From the IMG/VR virus record IMGVR_UViG_3300028569_000021, positions 29,778 to 93,777 of that record: 64,000 bases of DNA; one strand, written 5' to 3'. The position numbers and the translations under genes are program-made. This document shows positions 34,685 through 43,510 of the stretch, piece after piece. A model generated the notes under the pieces. That model made no database searches. It was not told the origin of the DNA and saw nothing but the letters and a program-made list of their open reading frames with translations. Positions within the stretch are counted from its first letter, which is position 1. Each line of letters opens with the position of its first letter. Source of the stretch: a virus.

Positions 34685-35472
34685 TTTTGTTTATAATAAT
34701 TTAAGAATTCACTATCGGAAAAACTCTGTATTTTACTCCATATTTTTTCATTATTTTCATAGTTATCGTGATGGCCAGAATCTAGTCCTCTATAATGCTC
34801 TAAATGAAAAACGTATTCTCCGTCTTTTAAATCAGTTATTTTAAACCCTAACTTATTAAATCTAAAATATCTTTCCTTGTCTTCAGGTCCATAAGAAATA
34901 AAATCTTCATTTTCTCCATAACCTTGCTTATAAGATGCGGTGTTAAAGAATTGCAAGTGACCATGCTCAGTTGTATGTTTTATTAATTTATTAAAATTAA
35001 TATCTTGTAAATTATCTTTTAATATTATGTCTCTGTAAGCTTGAGGTACTTTATATTGGTACCAACTTTTAGTAGTATAGGGGTAAACTAAATCAAAATT
35101 ATCTATTAAAATTAAATCCCTTGCTTTAGAGTAATTTTTTTTAGGTAAGAAAACATCAATATCATAATTAATAGTTACTGAGGTCTTAACCATATTAAGC
35201 ATTTCATTTAAGTATTTTGTTCTGTGAAATACTTTCTCACTATCTTTTTCTATTAATAAAATATTATTTTTGTTAATTAGCTCTCTATATTTTTTGTTTA
35301 AAATTAAACTATTATTATCACTCGTTTCAGTAATTATAATATTGGTATCAAAATTTTTAGTTAGATAATTAATACAAAATAAAAAATTTTGTTCTCTATC
35401 ATAGCTGTCAACCTTTAAAGGAATAATAAAAGTACAGTCTGTTAAATTAATTTTGTTCATAAAATATTCCAA
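34681..35472 (-). CDS. Glycosyltransferase, galactosyltransferase-like
   Basis: 263 residues. TFIIPLKVDSYDREQN opens a GT-A domain; INYDIDVFLP carries the metal-binding DxD. YGPEDKERYFRFNKLGF and FHLEHYRG match the C-terminal acceptor-side pattern of family-7-like galactosyltransferases. Overlaps the next gene by 4 bases and the fucosyltransferase-like gene upstream by 16. Confidence 0.75.
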   Translation of the reverse strand: MEYFMNKINLTDCTFIIPLKVDSYDREQNFLFCINYLTKNFDTNIIITETSDNNSLILNKKYRELINKNNILLIEKDSEKVFHRTKYLNEMLNMVKTSVTINYDIDVFLPKKNYSKARDLILIDNFDLVYPYTTKSWYQYKVPQAYRDIILKDNLQDINFNKLIKHTTEHGHLQFFNTASYKQGYGENEDFISYGPEDKERYFRFNKLGFKITDLKDGEYVFHLEHYRGLDSGHHDNYENNEKIWSKIQSFSDSEFLNYYKQK

Positions 35473-36269
35473 GATTCAACAAAAATATCTCTAGAGTCAT
35501 GAAAGCTATCTTTGACTTTAAACCATTTTTCAGGGGCATAAACTTTTTTTTGATCATTCTTATTTAAATAAGCTCCCCACCATCCAAAAGAAGAGTTAGT
35601 TATAATATTATGCTCGCATAATGTTTGAATAAAAAATTGTTCAATATAATTATAATTTTCTAGAAAGAAAAAATTATCATACTTACCAAACATTTTTTTA
35701 GCTTTATCTATGTTATTTGAAGTAACATAATAGGTCTTATCTTTACCAAAATACTTAATCGACTTTACTAGGTAGTCTATATTTTCTCCAGGTGAATAAT
35801 ATAGACTATAACCTGCATCAGTATTAATACCGTTAGTATTGTAAGATGTCCTACTTCCATCATAAAACCTTAACTGCAAACACACGGAGTTATTAAAATT
35901 TAACTTTGTTATTTTATTAAAAATTTCTTGATTAGGTTCTAGCAAATTACAAATTATTTTACTTACATTCTTGAAATACTTTTCACTCTGAAAATAACCT
36001 AACAAATTTACGTTATTACCAATGTTGGTTGGTATTTCTTCATATTTTAAAGTACTCTCTGTATAATTTGTAAAATTATTATCTATTGAATTAGATTGAA
36101 GTATACTGTTTTTAAAATATTTTGAATATTCGTCATTATTAAACATGTTCTTCCATATAGGAAAAACATAATCTTGATTTATTTTATCAGCGTACCCTAT
36201 AGTTGCAGCTATTTGAAATAACTGATTACCGAATTCACCGTTAGTACCTAATCTTTTGTAAGTGATCAT
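35457..36269 (-). CDS. Fucosyltransferase-like protein (GT11)
   Basis: 270 residues. The signature FGNQLFQIAATIGYA near the N-terminus and the C-terminal NSSFGWWGAYLN match alpha-1,2-fucosyltransferases of family GT11. CLQLRFYDGSR is the GDP-binding-like segment, although the canonical His-x-Arg is replaced by Leu-Arg. It needs GDP-fucose from the host, since no synthesis gene is seen here. Confidence 0.8.
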   Translation of the reverse strand: MITYKRLGTNGEFGNQLFQIAATIGYADKINQDYVFPIWKNMFNNDEYSKYFKNSILQSNSIDNNFTNYTESTLKYEEIPTNIGNNVNLLGYFQSEKYFKNVSKIICNLLEPNQEIFNKITKLNFNNSVCLQLRFYDGSRTSYNTNGINTDAGYSLYYSPGENIDYLVKSIKYFGKDKTYYVTSNNIDKAKKMFGKYDNFFFLENYNYIEQFFIQTLCEHNIITNSSFGWWGAYLNKNDQKKVYAPEKWFKVKDSFHDSRDIFVESWNIL

Positions 36270-36272
36270 ACA

Positions 36273-37661
36273 TTAAGAGTTAATATAATCCTCATGTTCA
36301 TGCTCATTAAAAGGTTTATTCATCTTATTAATTACAGGGTGCCATAAATGTATATTTTTTGTATTCACATTAGATTTTATAACTAAACCTTTCCTAGTTG
36401 CCAGTTTTTTAGATAGTAAAATTTCTTCCCCACCATACTCTTTTAGCTTAGGAAACCCACCTACTTCATAAAACTTATCAGCAGGTACCGACATATTATT
36501 ACCCCAGGGGTAGTAATAACTATAAACTTTGTTATATGTGTAAGCAGAATTATCATGTCTAAGATCTTTCGTTATACCTGATATACTTACTTTGTTGTAA
36601 TTTTCTAATAGTTGTCCCGGTTTTAAATCTTGTTTAAGTAAACTATCTATACTTTCATCTGTACGCTCGTTAGGTCCAAATATTATATCATTCTGCATTA
36701 CTGGATCAGCATGACTATTAACATAATTACTTGGTAAAATACAGTCAGCGTTAGTAAAGATAAGTCTACTACCTGTAGCACAAAAGTTAGCTGCAGTGTT
36801 CCAATTTTGAGCTAATGTATATGTACCTGCTTTACTGTGAGGATTTATGGATAATAATACCCCAGGGAACTCATCCCTGATCATTTCTATAGAACCATCA
36901 GTACTGTTGTCATCAGCAACAATAACCTCATAATTATAATAATTTTGTAAGCATGCTGATTTAAGACTATATCTTAATCTTTCTTTTTGGTTACAAGAAG
37001 AAATAATTAAAGACATTTTTGCAAAATTTGGTCTGAGATGTAGAAGATCTTGTGATTTTTTTTCAATATCTGAAAAGATACTATCTTGCCAAACTAAATG
37101 TGGTTTAAAAACATAGCAGTTGAATTGTTTAACTCGCTCTTGAATAACAGAAAAATAAACATCTATAGGCATCTCTAGGTCCTTATCGTTATCAGGTATT
37201 AAACTTAAAACTGTATCAAACAATGTATTCTTCATTGCGTACATGTTTGTGGTAAGAGACTTAGTACACCTGCCTATATTTACGTTGACCGGTTTAAGAG
37301 CTCCTAAATGACTTCCTCCAAAGTATAAAAGATCCCAATTATTAGGTACTTGCTTCCAATAACCTTTAAATAAATTATTAAAATTTTCTATAAAAATATT
37401 ATCATCTTCAATTACTAAAATATTTTGGTACCCTCTATCTTTGGCCATACTAATTACTTTTCTATGTGAAAGAACACAACCTGCTTGACCCTTATGGTTC
37501 CAATCATTACCGATCTTAGGATCTGGATCGAGTAAATCTCCATCAACCCCGCTAACACGCTCAGCTATAATACCTACTTTAGATAATTGATTTGTTATAA
37601 GTTCCCAGCGATCTTTTCGCCTATCTAGATTTATAACAAAAACGTAATCAAATGTATTCAT
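36273..37661 (-). CDS. Two-domain glycosyltransferase (GT25-like plus GT2-like)
   Basis: 462 residues. Residues 1 to about 210 form a family-25-like domain: VFVINLDRRKDRW, GQAGCVLSHRKVI and ILVIEDDNIF. From about 213 a second GT-A domain starts MSLIISSCNQKERLRYSL with VIVADDNSTDGS and later FTNADCILPSNY. The fusion suggests two consecutive sugar additions. Overlaps the upstream gene by 4 bases. Confidence 0.8.
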   Translation of the reverse strand: MNTFDYVFVINLDRRKDRWELITNQLSKVGIIAERVSGVDGDLLDPDPKIGNDWNHKGQAGCVLSHRKVISMAKDRGYQNILVIEDDNIFIENFNNLFKGYWKQVPNNWDLLYFGGSHLGALKPVNVNIGRCTKSLTTNMYAMKNTLFDTVLSLIPDNDKDLEMPIDVYFSVIQERVKQFNCYVFKPHLVWQDSIFSDIEKKSQDLLHLRPNFAKMSLIISSCNQKERLRYSLKSACLQNYYNYEVIVADDNSTDGSIEMIRDEFPGVLLSINPHSKAGTYTLAQNWNTAANFCATGSRLIFTNADCILPSNYVNSHADPVMQNDIIFGPNERTDESIDSLLKQDLKPGQLLENYNKVSISGITKDLRHDNSAYTYNKVYSYYYPWGNNMSVPADKFYEVGGFPKLKEYGGEEILLSKKLATRKGLVIKSNVNTKNIHLWHPVINKMNKPFNEHEHEDYINS

Positions 37662-39103
37662 TTCATTAATACACCTATACCCATTTTACCTGTAGGAGAT
37701 TTTAGTATCTCTTTATGTTTATAATTATGTTTTATTTCATTCCAGAATTTACTACCACCACCCTCTTCATTTACTGCAATATCGTGAAAAGCTATTATAC
37801 CACCTGGTCTAACTAATGTCGAATAGGTTTCAAAATCATATTTTATAGCCTCATACATATGGTTACCATCTATAAAAAGAAAATCTAATTCCGGTGTAAT
37901 ACTTTTAACTTTTTCAAGAGTATTTTTTTCTAGCGAAAGCTCTGGTAGTACAAATAAATTTACCTTATTTTGTTTAGCCCATTTCTTCCACAATATCATT
38001 TGACCATACTCTTGTTGATCAACTCTATGATCCATAGGACCTACAAACTCTCTCACAGGCAAATCAATTGAGATAATATTGGTGCTCTCCGGGGAGTTAA
38101 AAATAAAGTTTCTTAAAGACCATCCTAGTAAAGATCCTATCTCTAAAACATTCTTTGGTTTTAATGCTTTATAAAAGTTAATTAACTCATCAAACTCTTC
38201 TTGAATTTGAGATATATTAGGTAAATTATCCCCCACTTTATTTTGCTTCTCTAATTCCAAAAGCTTTGAGCGTCTTTTAAGTCTCTTGATGTGCTTTAGA
38301 GTATTTTCCTTATCTGAAACAGGTGGCATATTTGGATAATGACCGTGTTTATTCTTATAAATCTCACGACCTTCGTAAACGTTTTTTTTCCATTGCTCTG
38401 TATCTTTTGCAATACTACTGTTCTCAATAGCAGTCGGTGCTTCACTAATAAGTCTATCACTATCTGCAACATCAGCAAACCACCAGAAAGGTGGATGATA
38501 ACCAGCTTTGATAATTCTATAAGTTAAATCAACATGCTCCCACGCATTAAAAAACTTTTCATCATGTAATCCTACCTCTTCTAGGACCGATCTATGAAAG
38601 TAAGATAACATGGCCACTGAATGTTCATAAAAAACAACTTTAACACCATCACCATAATCTACAGTTAACTTTGGATTTAAAGATGTATCTTGCTTACATT
38701 CATGTCTGTTATGCAAATCAAACTCAAAATCTTGCTTTCTATTAAATGGGCTACCCGGTCCATAGTTGAGATGATATATACCAGATTTTTTTGCTGCTTT
38801 AATATATGTATCAAATACACTAGAGTCTTTTACAATCATATCATCTTCCAGAATAAAGATATGCTCTACTTCGGGTATACTCAAAGCTTTTTTAAGTAAA
38901 TCATTTTTACTAATACCAACGCCTTTATTCTCTTCATGTTGTATTAAAATTGTATCCTTATTGATAATATCTAACAACTCTTGACTTTGATTATCATCGT
39001 TGCAAACAGCCAAGACATCAACATTATTGGCTTCTAGAACAGAATTATAGCAATTTTTAAAAAAATCTAAACGATTACAAGTTACAATGCCTACAAAAAT
39101 CAT
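37658..39103 (-). CDS. Glycosyltransferase-methyltransferase fusion
   Basis: 481 residues. The N-terminal GT-A domain starts IFVGIVTCNRLDFF and has HIFILEDDMIV as the metal site. After a charged linker (about 260-300) the C-terminal domain reads NVLEIGSLLGWSL, LDFLFIDGNHMYEAIKYD and GGIIAFHDIA, a SAM methyltransferase. It may add and then methylate a capping sugar. It is the first gene of the minus-strand glycan island. Confidence 0.8.
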   Translation of the reverse strand: MIFVGIVTCNRLDFFKNCYNSVLEANNVDVLAVCNDDNQSQELLDIINKDTILIQHEENKGVGISKNDLLKKALSIPEVEHIFILEDDMIVKDSSVFDTYIKAAKKSGIYHLNYGPGSPFNRKQDFEFDLHNRHECKQDTSLNPKLTVDYGDGVKVVFYEHSVAMLSYFHRSVLEEVGLHDEKFFNAWEHVDLTYRIIKAGYHPPFWWFADVADSDRLISEAPTAIENSSIAKDTEQWKKNVYEGREIYKNKHGHYPNMPPVSDKENTLKHIKRLKRRSKLLELEKQNKVGDNLPNISQIQEEFDELINFYKALKPKNVLEIGSLLGWSLRNFIFNSPESTNIISIDLPVREFVGPMDHRVDQQEYGQMILWKKWAKQNKVNLFVLPELSLEKNTLEKVKSITPELDFLFIDGNHMYEAIKYDFETYSTLVRPGGIIAFHDIAVNEEGGGSKFWNEIKHNYKHKEILKSPTGKMGIGVLMK

Positions 39104-39137
39104 AATAGTATTTTAATGTAAATAACTGTAAAATCTA

Positions 39138-39145
39138 CATAAATA
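39138..39145 (+). promoter_or_regulatory. T4-like late promoter box
   Basis: CATAAATA located 12 bases before the ATG at 39158. Confidence 0.55.
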
Positions 39146-39157
39146 ATTTTTAATTAT

Positions 39158-39718
39158 ATGAATCTTTATAATACAACTAATATTAAAGCGTTACCGCCTG
39201 TTGAACAAATTTTACCAGGTAATTTTTTAGTTGTAGAAGATACAGTAGGTACTAAAAAATTAAACTTTAATGATTTTGTAATAGGTCCTAATAATACTAG
39301 TTTTTATACACCTTTAGATACAAGAATTAAAACACTTTCTACTTCTGTTTTTTCTTTAAGCTCTGAAACAATTTCATTAAGTTCTAGCTTAAATTCTTTA
39401 GCTACATACGTTTTAGAACTTTCTGCTACGTTAGAAACTGCTGTAGCGGAATTGAGCACGATGCTTACAACCCCTAATGTAGGCTCTTTTACTCTTTCTT
39501 CTCCTTTTACTGCTACAGAAATTACTATAACTTCTATTTCTCCCACCCTATCTACCTTTAATGTAATAGTAACTTGTGATACATATTATAAAGGATTTGG
39601 CTGGAGGTTGATATATAAGGAACGAAACAATAACTTATTTACCTATACTTTAGGTGTATCTACTGCTCAAGTTGCAGAAAGTACAGATATTTTTCAATAC
39701 AAAGTATCTTTAATTTAA
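39158..39718 (+). CDS. Probable small fibre or structural protein
   Basis: 186 residues. The N-terminal KALPPVEQILPGNFLVVED resembles attachment ends of fibre-type proteins. Residues about 55-105 form a Ser/Leu/Thr heptad-rich coiled coil, and the C-terminal part is beta-rich with an aromatic cluster (YYKGFGWRLIY). A late-type box precedes it. It is next to the glycan island, whose enzymes could modify such a Ser/Thr-rich protein; that is inference. Confidence 0.6.
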   Translation: MNLYNTTNIKALPPVEQILPGNFLVVEDTVGTKKLNFNDFVIGPNNTSFYTPLDTRIKTLSTSVFSLSSETISLSSSLNSLATYVLELSATLETAVAELSTMLTTPNVGSFTLSSPFTATEITITSISPTLSTFNVIVTCDTYYKGFGWRLIYKERNNNLFTYTLGVSTAQVAESTDIFQYKVSLI

Positions 39719-39933
39719 TTTTCTTTAACTAGAAAGTGAAGACACTTGGATAGCTTATCTACAATTTGATTATTCTTTAAATTCTCTGTCTTAAGTCTTT
39801 TAATTTCTTTTTTTAATGCGCTTGTAAATTCAGGAGATAAACTAAAGTTTCTAGGGTAAAACATTCTTTTCTTATAAAGAATGCTACCAAAATTTTCCAT
39901 TAAATTGTAGAAACTCTTATCGTACATTTTCAC
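39715..39933 (-). CDS. Small basic protein with leader-like N-terminus
   Basis: 72 residues from GTG 39933 (ATG 39927 also possible). DKSFYNLMENFG fits the leader pattern with Leu-Met-Glu. The remainder is a Lys-rich helix (ALKKEIKRLKTENLKNNQI). A CATAAATA box is 5 bases before the GTG. Function unknown. Confidence 0.55.
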   Translation of the reverse strand: MKMYDKSFYNLMENFGSILYKKRMFYPRNFSLSPEFTSALKKEIKRLKTENLKNNQIVDKLSKCLHFLVKEN

Positions 39934-39938
39934 ATAGT

Positions 39939-39946
39939 TATTTATG
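39939..39946 (-). promoter_or_regulatory. T4-like late promoter box
   Basis: CATAAATA on the minus strand, 5 bases before the GTG at 39933. Confidence 0.55.
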
Positions 39947-40670
39947 TCAATTTAATGATTGGAGGTTTTGCTTTATCTTCTTCTGCTAGAAATTCTTTTT
40001 GATCTGCAAGAATACCCTTCATCTTACTTAATTGATCCATATTAATTAATGATTGATCTTCACCAAAGCAATCCCCATCTGAAGTTACATACAGACCTAT
40101 TTGAGCAATACGCTCTTCTGTTGTCCCATGTAGTTCAATTAAAATAGGTGAATCATCTTTTTGCAAAAAGAAAGGTGTTTCTTTTTTTTCATTTTGTGTT
40201 GTTTTATGAAGTGCTCTAAACAAATTATTAGTTTCGCTAATAAAGACAGGGTCTGTTTCTCTTGTATCATTATCTTCAATAACAGGAGGCATTAGATCTC
40301 TAAAGCAAACAAATATAATATCAAGACTTCTCATCGATTCCTTGACCTTCTTAATGGTATTAACCATAAACTCTTTAGTAAATTCTTTATTACCTTTGTC
40401 ATTTGCCCACATAGAATACACTAAATTATCAAGGGGACATCTATCGTATACTACTCTATCATGCAAAGTATAGGGTTTTACGTCAGAACAAAGAATATCT
40501 AAAATCTTACCTTGAGTTTCTGCATTTACATTCTTATTATGATTAGTAGTTTCTTTAACAATCTTCCTATAATCACTCTTAATAAGCTTGTAATTAGGCC
40601 ACTGTTTTAAAAAAGCTTTGATAGTAGTTGTCTTACCTGTACACGCCGCCCCGGAAAATGCAATTCTCAT
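39942..40670 (-). CDS. P-loop NTPase/kinase (NadR/AAA_28-like)
   Basis: 242 residues. Walker A is GAACTGKT at about 7-14, followed by YDRCPLDNLVYSMW, where Asp-Arg-Cys-Pro is typical of the AAA_28/thymidylate-kinase-like group, and DIIFVCFRDLMPP. Probably phosphorylates a nucleoside or cofactor. The substrate is unclear. It is closed downstream by the small gene at 39715. Confidence 0.7.
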   Translation of the reverse strand: MRIAFSGAACTGKTTTIKAFLKQWPNYKLIKSDYRKIVKETTNHNKNVNAETQGKILDILCSDVKPYTLHDRVVYDRCPLDNLVYSMWANDKGNKEFTKEFMVNTIKKVKESMRSLDIIFVCFRDLMPPVIEDNDTRETDPVFISETNNLFRALHKTTQNEKKETPFFLQKDDSPILIELHGTTEERIAQIGLYVTSDGDCFGEDQSLINMDQLSKMKGILADQKEFLAEEDKAKPPIIKLT

Positions 40671-40704
40671 GCAATTATATTAGTATACCACTTTAAAAAA
40701 TCAA

Positions 40705-41922
40705 TTATTTTCTAAAAGGTTTAGCAAGAGAATTACCCACATCACCAAAGAAGTTGGATAATGATCCAGCAGCTCCTGTAAATTGTGATTGTGGTCTTAT
40801 AGCAGACCCTTCCCTTCTAACTTTAACGAAGTTAGATTTTTGATATTCTTGTTGACCTTTTGTAGGGTTAGGAATATAAAGTTGCATGTTTGGGTTATCT
40901 AATTCTTCTTGTCTAGCAGGGCGAAACTTACCCCCGCCCATATCAATATAAGCAGGATACTCTCTTCTATTGTACCTTATTGTAGGTCCTTTTCCTCCAG
41001 CTGGGGTTGTAGAGGATTTTACCGGTTGAGCTTTTCTAACCCCTACTCCATCAGAATATTCCTTTCCGCTTCTTAAAGCCTTTAATAAGCTTGTATTTTG
41101 CTGTGCAGTTCCTGTATACTCTTCAGGTGTATTTACAATACCCATACTTACAGCTAATTTTCTTCTAGCTTCAATGTCGCTAGGTTTCCCACTTTGTTGT
41201 AAAAACTCTACAATTGATACACCCTTGTAATCTTTAGAATAGTTATCATTACTAGTATTTTCTGGTTTAGCTTCTCCAGATTCTGGTTCCTTTATATCAA
41301 ATTGCTTATTTAATCTTTGTATAAATTCCGCATCGTTTTCTTGAGATGGATTAGATTTCAGAGAAAAACTATCTTCTTTAGTATCAAGATTGAAAGGTTG
41401 TGTATCTGGCGGTTTACTAGAAGAAGTACTAGTATTTTCTGGTTTAGCTTCTCCAGATTCTGGTTCCTTTATATCAAATTGCTTATTTAATCTTTGTGTA
41501 AATTCCGCATCGTTTTCTTGAGATGGATTAGATTTCAGAGAAAAACTATCTTCTTTAGTATCAAGATTGAAAGGTTGTGTATCTGGCGGTTTACTAGAAG
41601 AAGTACTAGATGATTTGTTAGTATCAACATATTTATAAAAAGTTTCATTTGGTTTAGGTAAAGAATCTGAAAGACTTGAAAAGCTATCAAAAAAATTATT
41701 ATTAGATTTTGAAGAGGTAAAAGTATTATCCTCAGGGGGAACACTATCTGCCTTATTAACAACGATAGATTTATTTTCTTTAGCTTTATTATTTTTTTCT
41801 TTATTATAAAAAACTGCAGTTTCAGGTGGAAGTTCATCTTCAGTTAAAAGCCCCTCATTTAAAGGTAAAGGGGTTTTTGGGTAAAAAATAACTTTTGTTT
41901 GTCTGTAAGGTTTAATTGTCAT
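40705..41922 (-). CDS. Low-complexity, probably virion protein with internal 59-residue duplication
   Basis: 405 residues, Ser/Pro/Asn/Lys-rich and mostly disordered. Two adjacent, nearly identical 59-residue units contain PPDTQPFNLDTKEDSF and RLNKQFDIKEPESGE. The C-terminus has an amphipathic stretch AAGSLSNFFGDVGNSLAKPF, similar to one in the 44388-45383 protein. It follows the 41926 gene by 3 bases. Structural or packaged role inferred from neighbours. Confidence 0.6.
   Translation of the reverse strand: MTIKPYRQTKVIFYPKTPLPLNEGLLTEDELPPETAVFYNKEKNNKAKENKSIVVNKADSVPPEDNTFTSSKSNNNFFDSFSSLSDSLPKPNETFYKYVDTNKSSSTSSSKPPDTQPFNLDTKEDSFSLKSNPSQENDAEFTQRLNKQFDIKEPESGEAKPENTSTSSSKPPDTQPFNLDTKEDSFSLKSNPSQENDAEFIQRLNKQFDIKEPESGEAKPENTSNDNYSKDYKGVSIVEFLQQSGKPSDIEARRKLAVSMGIVNTPEEYTGTAQQNTSLLKALRSGKEYSDGVGVRKAQPVKSSTTPAGGKGPTIRYNRREYPAYIDMGGGKFRPARQEELDNPNMQLYIPNPTKGQQEYQKSNFVKVRREGSAIRPQSQFTGAAGSLSNFFGDVGNSLAKPFRK
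41251..41604 (-). repeat. Tandem duplication, two 177-bp copies
   Basis: Copies at 41251-41427 and 41428-41604 differ at one base that I could see (TATA against TGTA), keeping the reading frame. The near identity means a recent duplication. Confidence 0.9.
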
Positions 41923-41925
41923 TTT

Positions 41926-42849
41926 TTATGGAACTATCACATAGCTTATTGCGTTTTCTTTATTATTATCATCAACAACATCGCCTACTTTTGGAGTTGT
42001 TCCGTCTTCTAATTTAAAAGGTTTGTTATAAGCTTTTTCATATTGAGATAAACTTATTTGTTTTCTATAACCTACCTTACCTGAGTACTCAGGGTTTTTT
42101 TCAATAGTTTGGGTAATCCCTTTACCTGTAGCAGATCTTATTCTTTGTCCAGCGTTTGTACTAGGTTTTAAAAAATTCTTACCCATCTTCGTTAAATTTT
42201 CCGCAGTATTAGGTAGATTAAAAGAACTAACGTCCTTTAAACTTTTTACTATATTATCCCTGTATGCTATGTTGTTCAATGTGGCTTCTTTTTTAGTTAA
42301 TGCGTGAAATAAATCTTCATAACCTGCTTGATTAATTACCCCTGCTTTTTTAAATCCCTCAAGTTTTTGTGTTACGAAGTTAGTAGCCCATTTAGATCTT
42401 TGAACCATACTAAGTAATTTGTCAAACTCTGACAATACATTATTGAAATTTCCTGTTTCAGCAGCTTTTCTAACAGCTTTTTGTAAGCCTGCTTTTATTC
42501 CTGCCCAAGCAGCTCCACCAAAGCCTGCCGCAAGTATTCCAAAATTAGGAAAAGCGCAGTAAATACAAATACCAAGTAAAACTGTATTAATATATGAGGG
42601 GTCATTATTCCATCTCTTTGCTTGTTTAATTAAATCTCCATAAGAAAGGACACCTGTAGGGTCTATTACTTGAGCAACAAACCACGCACCACTAATCATG
42701 TTATTCAAATCTTGATCACCAGGCGACTTTTGTGGTCCTTCTGGTGGTGAAGGTGAACCTGAAGGAGTAGGACCGGGGATACTTGAGTTTTGTTCTGTTA
42801 AATAAATAGATCTATAATTTTTAAAAAGTACTGTATCATCTCTAGTCAT
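41926..42849 (-). CDS. Probable packaged membrane-active protein, paralogue of the 27.6-28.6 kb gene
   Basis: 307 residues. Long-type leader ends YLTE (Glu19), then a Pro/Gly/Ser linker. From about 60: DPTGVLSYGDLIKQAKRW, a hydrophobic LLGICIYCAFPNFGILAAGFGG, and a Lys/Ala helical part. The Asp-Pro-Thr-Gly plus membrane stretch recurs in the 27552-28649 protein. A late-type box (CATAAATA) is 6 bases before the ATG. The likely role is entering the host with the DNA or contacting the membrane; inference. Confidence 0.6.
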   Translation of the reverse strand: MTRDDTVLFKNYRSIYLTEQNSSIPGPTPSGSPSPPEGPQKSPGDQDLNNMISGAWFVAQVIDPTGVLSYGDLIKQAKRWNNDPSYINTVLLGICIYCAFPNFGILAAGFGGAAWAGIKAGLQKAVRKAAETGNFNNVLSEFDKLLSMVQRSKWATNFVTQKLEGFKKAGVINQAGYEDLFHALTKKEATLNNIAYRDNIVKSLKDVSSFNLPNTAENLTKMGKNFLKPSTNAGQRIRSATGKGITQTIEKNPEYSGKVGYRKQISLSQYEKAYNKPFKLEDGTTPKVGDVVDDNNKENAISYVIVP

Positions 42850-42855
42850 ATTTTT

Positions 42856-42863
42856 TATTTATG
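42856..42863 (-). promoter_or_regulatory. T4-like late promoter box
   Basis: CATAAATA on the minus strand, 6 bases before the ATG at 42849. Confidence 0.6.
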
Positions 42864-42866
42864 TCG

Positions 42867-43496
42867 TTAGGTAGAAAAAATATCTAAAAAGCCACTTTTA
42901 ATTTTATCCAAAGCACCTACAATACTAAAATCTTCTTCTTCTGGCTTTAAATTATTAACTGCTGCATAATCTGCCTTTTTAAAGTCTGCTGGTGACATAG
43001 CAGGTGAACCTTGCCCTGTAAATGATCCACCTGCTAACAGTGTACCGCTACCGGTTGCTTGCTTATAAAAAGAAGAAACATACTGAGGCCATTGAGCATT
43101 GGTACCCTTAGGGTCGTTTGATGCTCCAGGGGGAGCGTACTTTGCCCCTATTTCAGGTATTGTATTTAGCCCTTGATTGATATACCCGCTTTTTAAAAAT
43201 CTTGCTTGATCAAAAATACTACTTTTAACATTACTATAATATTTATGGGTTTTGGTTTTTGGATCCCAAACTCCTCCTACACTATTATTTCTTTTAAAGG
43301 AGCTAGATGTACCTCTACCTGTCTCGAGCATAGCTATAGAAGCAGTAAGATAAGGATCTATATTATATTCTACACCTGCAGCAACAAAATCAGCAGCGTA
43401 CGGTTTAAGACCTCCTTGTAAAAAAGTTTGTAAATCTCTTACTACCTTTTCTTTGTCTAGAATATTTTCGTAAATATATTGCTTAAATGATTGCAC
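42867..43496 (-). CDS. Peptidoglycan hydrolase, glucosaminidase (GH73-like), with packaging-type leader
   Basis: 209 residues from a GTG start. Leader MQSFKQYIYE (Glu10). The enzyme domain reads AAGVEYNIDPYLTASIAMLETGRGTS in its core (helix with the likely catalytic Glu), then SFKRNNSVGGVW and FLKSGYINQGL, as in FlgJ/GH73 domains. It ends with SIVGALDKIKSGFLDIF, shared with the next gene. CTAAATAAATAA precedes the GTG. Probably virion-borne and acting on entry. Confidence 0.75.
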   Translation of the reverse strand: MQSFKQYIYENILDKEKVVRDLQTFLQGGLKPYAADFVAAGVEYNIDPYLTASIAMLETGRGTSSSFKRNNSVGGVWDPKTKTHKYYSNVKSSIFDQARFLKSGYINQGLNTIPEIGAKYAPPGASNDPKGTNAQWPQYVSSFYKQATGSGTLLAGGSFTGQGSPAMSPADFKKADYAAVNNLKPEEEDFSIVGALDKIKSGFLDIFST

Positions 43497-43510
43497 TTAT
43501 TTATTTAGTA

